Below are positions 59,563 through 64,000 of a stretch of 64,000 bases of DNA, piece by piece (the first letter of the stretch is position 1; each line of letters starts with the position of its first letter). The stretch covers positions 13,207,877 through 13,271,876 of the forward strand of contig OX578282.1 of the NCBI GenBank assembly GCA_951217055.1. Direction: 5' to 3'. The DNA comes from Gerris lacustris. Taxonomy: Eukaryota > Arthropoda > Insecta > Hemiptera > Gerridae. Under the pieces are notes generated by a model. That model made no database searches. It saw only the letters and a list, made by a program, of their open reading frames with translations, and was not told the DNA's origin. The position numbers and the translations under genes are program-made.

Positions 59563-60996
59563 CGAGTCTGCAAGACAGTGAGACATTTTCATGTAACGAT
59601 TTTTGGTAACGCTTGTGTAACGCTTTTTGGTTACGCTTTTCGAGTTTATGTGCCACAATAAAGACATGAAAATGTCAAGAAGATCGGGAGGGCAGAGGTG
59701 GCTTACCCACCTCTGCCCTCCCGATCTTCTACCAAGCGCGGCAGTGGGAGTTGGCAGACTTGATTGAACGCGTCTTATATCTTCCTAACTCCCTGCTCCA
59801 ATATCTTCCCTACTCGAAAAAACTAGCGTTACATAGTTTTTGGTAACACTTTTCGAGGTTATGTGCCATCAAATGTCGAAAAAAAGACATGAAAATGCCA
59901 ATAATGCTCTCAACATATTGTCTGAATGTCCTTTTCCATCATTAGACAAGTTTTCTGTGATATTTTGCAGACATTAGTCACGCAAAACATCACAATTAAT
60001 ATCACTACTCAATACAATTTCATTATGTTTTAATATTTATAATTTTCCCTACACTCTTCATGTAATTCTGAAACAGCTTAATTTTGTATGATACGAAATA
60101 CCGTATGATAACAAAAGGGGTTTCTTTTGGTTCGGTTTTTCTAGACATTCACGAAATATAATATAAATATGTATATATATTTTTCCTGATTAACATATTT
60201 ATGATTTTTTCCTGAAGTTCTTCATTTTTAAAATATTTGTTGTGTAAAAAACATTTTACATAAAAAATGAATTATTTATGAATTTCTCTTTGTATTCTGT
60301 AATAAGTTATTCTAAAATTTAAGTGAAATATCCACAAATTTAAACAAAATGTTCCCAAATTTCATATTAATAATATCGTTCCATACAGCATCATGCAAAA
60401 TCCTAATTAAATATTTCTATGTAACTAAAAATCTAGTGAAAAGAATCCTAACGAATTAAAAATATATATTTAATTAAAAAAATGCCAGGAAAATTTAATA
60501 TTAAAGTACAATTAAAATATTTCTGCCAAATCATAAGCCTTTTATAAAAATTTATTTTTATTGGAACTTTCTAATTGTTTTTGAGAAAGAGCAAACCCTT
60601 ATCAAAGCTTTACAATTTATGCAGAATCAATTTTTTTTTATCTTTCTTTATAAACCTTGTGCTTCCAAGCTTACTAAAGGTAACGGAAGCTGCGTGATTG
60701 TTCTAAAGAACGAAAACTTTTGCGAACTTAAATTTATTAAAAACTGCTTAACTTACTATTATAATGATAATAGGATGGTAGGTCATAATTAGGCCATTGT
60801 TGGTCCCTTATAAGTTTCAAAATTTTTGTTTTACATTAGTTTCTCTTCCACATGCGCACGTACATATTTTTACATCTATTTCTTTAAAAGTACTTATCTA
60901 ATTCGAAAAGAAAACTCGAATAGCGTAACCAAAAAGCGTTACACAAGCGTTACCAAAAATCGTTACATGAAAATGTCTCACTGTCTTGCAGACTCG
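59563..60996. mobile_element. 1.43-kb element with ~83-bp near-perfect TIRs
   Basis: 59563-59646 (CGAGTCTGCAAGACAGTGAG, ACATTTTCATG, TAACGATTTTTGGTAACGCT, then CGAGT) is repeated inverted at 60914-60996 with about one mismatch or indel. A third partial copy of the inner TIR (GCGTTACATAGTTTTTGG) lies near 59825 beside TTATGTGCCATC. The interior contains the hairpin at 59678-59730 and AT-rich DNA including an R4 piece near 60680-60890. No transposase and no clear TSD. Superfamily unknown. Confidence 0.82.
59678..59730. repeat. Perfect 24-bp inverted repeat with 5-nt loop
   Basis: AGAAGATCGGGAGGGCAGAG plus GTGG, loop CTTAC, then the exact complement. It is GC-rich and has no mismatch. Confidence 0.95.
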
Positions 60997-62316
60997 TATG
61001 CAAGCAATTTAATTCACTTTTAAGCAATTGCCTAAGTCTTTGTCGATTAATGGTGTGTCCAGTCACGTTTTTAAATGTTAAACATATTGGTGGATTTTAC
61101 CACACTAAGGAAGCAAACCAGTTGTTGTTTCTTAATTCTAGGCGAATAATTAATCAGGTAATAATGGACTGTGAATTTTGGGAGGGTTGAATTGGCGGTA
61201 TATTAATTGGTAGGGATAATGAGAAAATTAGTTTGGCGCTGGCGTTGATGCGGTGTGCCAATGAAATAGATTAAATGCTTAGAATAAGAACTGATATATT
61301 TTGAGTATTTTTGCTTCTTGACATTTTAATCAGGGTTTTAATCAGTGTGCCCTACTAGAGGAACTTAGGTTGTAGTGGAGGTATACGGATTTATTGGAAG
61401 GAGAAGCAGGAAGGTCGGAATTAGCGGTGGTATAGCGGGAGAACAAAAAATCGACCATTATCCACCCACCCTCAGTCTAGACTAGATTAAGTTGGGGTTG
61501 AAGAAAGATGTGACGATAGAAGAATTTAAATGTTGGCAATAGGTGGATGTGGCGGGTAGAAAGTTACGGCGGTCAGCAGAAATAAATATTAAATATGTCT
61601 TTCCTCCACCTGACTTGACTGATGAGTTAAAGTGGGTTATCAGCTAGCGGATATCGGCGCGTTTCCTGCTATATAGATAACAATAAATTCATGAAGCAAT
61701 GGCGACGAATTCGCTAGTTCCCCCCCTCCCCTTTAATCAGGTAGTAAACACACACAGCAGATTAGTTTGTTTATCTTCTGCTCTGAAGGGGTAATTTCCG
61801 CTGTTGCGATTTTAACAACGACTTTTCTAAACAGTTCAATTTGCACCGTTGTTCATAGTTATTTATTTGTTAAATAATGTGCATGAAACATAATTTCAAT
61901 GCAAGTAAATACATTGACAGTATTAAGTTTATGTTCGGATCTTTCACTGATTTCTTTGATTCCTTTTATTGATATCTTTATAAGAAATCTTTAAAGCAAT
62001 TTCGTTTTTCTTTTAATGCGAGAGGTAGCATAGTATGTGATTCAAATCAAGGTAAAAAGAGCACAACTTGAATAATAAAAATAATTATGCTCAAAAATAT
62101 CGCAACGATTCTTTCCCTTATGGAGTAAAGTAAAAAAAAAAAAAACAATTATCATAGTAGTAATAATAATAATAATACTACTATAATTTACTATAATAAT
62201 TATACTAATAATTTACTAGTATAATAATAATAGTGGAATTATATATTTCAAAAATAATATTAAATAATAATATGTAGGTACAATGTTTTATTAAAATACA
62301 ATAATTACATTTTATA
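60997..62316. other. Gene-free interval
   Basis: 61140-61720 is less AT-rich with no recognisable family. 62130-62230 holds irregular (ATA)/(TAATAA) simple repeats. Confidence 0.45.
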
Positions 62317-62919
62317 CTACGTTTTTATTAGCTTGCTATTATGTTTGTTTGTCCGGTACAAATCTGACAATCGATTTTTAACTAACTTCCCGAATCGCTA
62401 GACATTTGAAACTTTTAGCATAGCTCAGAACACGATGACAATGCATTATTTTAATACTTTTAGCCATCTTTAAGCAGAATTTAATTGGTTTTCAGCAAAT
62501 TTTGCTGTATGGAAAGTTAGTTCGGAAAAATTCCGCAAGTTATTTTATTTGTTTTGCCATGTCCCATATTTACAATCTTCATTTTGACGGGTTTCAAATT
62601 TGTGATTTTTATAAATATGAGATAAACATCGAATGACAGCAAAACAGGAAATATATCGATTATATTATTTATATTATTTCAAATATATTGATGGCACGGT
62701 TTAGATTTGGTGTTGGGAAGATCCATTGTACAAAGATTTGTCCTTTTATAGGTTTAAGATCAGCTCTCTAGATAGTTGCCATTTATGTGAAGTAAATAAA
62801 TTTGGAACTATTTTTTTTTTTTTTTTTTTTTTTTTTTTCACTAACATTATATATTATGTAACAATAACAATTATATTATAACCATTACATACGATACAAC
62901 AGAAAATTTAAAAACGTAG
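62317..62919. mobile_element. MITE M7 with TA duplication (copy 2, interrupted)
   Basis: CTACGTTTTTATTAGCTTGC at the left and TTTAAAAACGTAG at the right, flanked by TA (62315-62316 and 62920-62921). Collinear with 39573-39896, except that about 280 bp of foreign sequence separates ...GATTTTTATAAA from ACAGAAAATTTAAAAACG. Confidence 0.78.
62640..62898. mobile_element. Insertion inside MITE M7, probably a short retroposon
   Basis: About 260 bp between two ACAG strings (62636-62639 and 62899-62902). It contains a T27 tract at about 62813-62839, which could be the poly-A tail of a minus-strand retroposon. No family recognised. Confidence 0.5.
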
Positions 62920-64000
62920 TATATAAAAAGTTCTTTTTATCTTGAAATTATTAAATTAAAAGAATGGGTTACAAATTAGAAGATGACTTGAAGTGAAGGT
63001 ATCATTCAGGTTTAAAGTGGTACTGCAGAAAAGTTGGTTTGGAACCAACGCTTTGCGAATCCATTAAAAGAAAGCCATCTCGGTGCGTCCAGATTCATCT
63101 GTACGCGCAGAGATACGCTAGCTTTAGACCCACCTATAGGGGCCCGAGATGGACAATGGGCAGTGCTCCTAGGAGAGAATCTTTGTACTACCTCAGTACC
63201 TCCACGAAGAATAAAAATATGAGCCAGTCAAATGTATTCTATTTAATAGTAACTTTTCAACTTCTTTAATGTTATGCTTAACGTATTGCCCCATGTTATA
63301 TGGAAATTATTCGATGTTATGTATATCTATTTTAGATCAACTTAAATTAATTATACATACTACTTAGTATTTCCTGTTTATTTATTATTTAAATGGATAC
63401 ATCGGATGTATATTTATAAACTTGCAATAATTCAGCAGCCTTTCTGATATGATAACCTTTGAATATTCATTTGTTTAATGCTCAAGTTATTATTTGGTTT
63501 GTTTGTATCAAAAAGTAATAATTATAGAGTTACTCAATAACATTACGTTGTAGTGACTTTGATAGACGTATTCGTATATATTTATATATACGGTGAAAAT
63601 AATGTATGCAAATTTACTGTCATGCTTAAACAGGTGTCACGGTGTATTATCAAGCTAGGTTAATGCTTGAACCGTTTTAATTAATCTCATTGGTTACATA
63701 TTTATCTATGTTTAGCATATATTTCACCATATCAGTCATCAGGTTTAAGTATTTCTCTCTGACACCTGTAGTATTCCTTCATAAACCCAATTAATCTTAG
63801 CATCTATTTAATTTAAATTTGAAACTTCACTGACAACTATTGTCTGAATTCACACGTAATTTTATTTAATATATTTGCATCGCTTATGCCTTATATTCAT
63901 GTGGAATGCAATCATGTAAAATAAAACTTTAACAACGAACTTAAATCAATATAATATTATTATTTATATAATCGAAACCTAGAACGATTTGTTATTGCTA
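62920..64000. other. Gene-free interval to the window end
   Basis: The patch 63000-63230 is less AT-rich with overlapping short ORFs in two frames and no recognised similarity. The rest is AT-rich. Confidence 0.45.

Overview
This is a strongly AT-rich stretch of an animal nuclear genome with no convincing host protein-coding gene. The organism is probably an arthropod, which is an inference. The evidence for a eukaryote is the repertoire: Ty3/gypsy and BEL/Pao LTR retrotransposons, non-LTR (LINE) and Penelope-like (PLE) reverse-transcriptase fragments, mariner-type transposase remnants, tRNA-derived SINEs, many MITE-like inverted-repeat elements and about ten long (TA)n microsatellites. Nothing here looks bacterial: there are no operons, ribosome-binding sites, rRNA or CRISPR. 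All calls were made by eye, so element edges without a target-site duplication (TSD) are approximate.

Layout. 0-14 kb: a decayed LINE reverse transcriptase (1.1-1.6 kb), a tRNA-SINE (3.7-4.1 kb), a 2.3-kb terminal-inverted-repeat (TIR) element with one exon-like ORF (4.3-6.6 kb), microsatellites, AT-rich DNA and a paired MITE family (0.25-0.68 and 12.4-12.8 kb). 14-25 kb: a nested foldback, a second SINE split by a 2.2-kb BEL/Pao element that carries C2H2 zinc-finger coding sequence (17.45-19.66 kb), dispersed repeats, and a TTAA-flanked piggyBac-like MITE (24.4-25.1 kb). 25-34 kb: dispersed families, a 564-bp mariner relic, and a Mutator-like element with a 10-bp TSD that itself contains a palindromic MITE. 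34-38.5 kb: an apparently intact, very young 4.27-kb Ty3/gypsy element with identical 116-bp LTRs. 39-50 kb: PLE fragments (reverse transcriptase, endonuclease, terminal motifs), minisatellites, another SINE family, and a LINE tail inserted in a MITE. 50-64 kb: a second mariner relic, a large foldback with hammerhead-like motifs, clustered copies of one dispersed family, and a 1.4-kb TIR element with a perfect hairpin.

The two most interesting objects are these. (1) The BEL/Pao element at 17450-19656 on the minus strand. It keeps every cis signal for retrotransposition (194-bp LTRs, tRNA-Arg primer site, polypurine tract, 5-bp TSD), but most of its pol is replaced by what looks like a captured host C2H2 zinc-finger transcription-factor segment plus a 90-bp minisatellite. 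(2) A set of minimal hammerhead-ribozyme-like motifs at 40838-40879, 45338-45376 and 53783-53824, with a fourth, degraded copy. Their short stems co-vary between copies and their stem III is palindromic, as described for Penelope-like elements.
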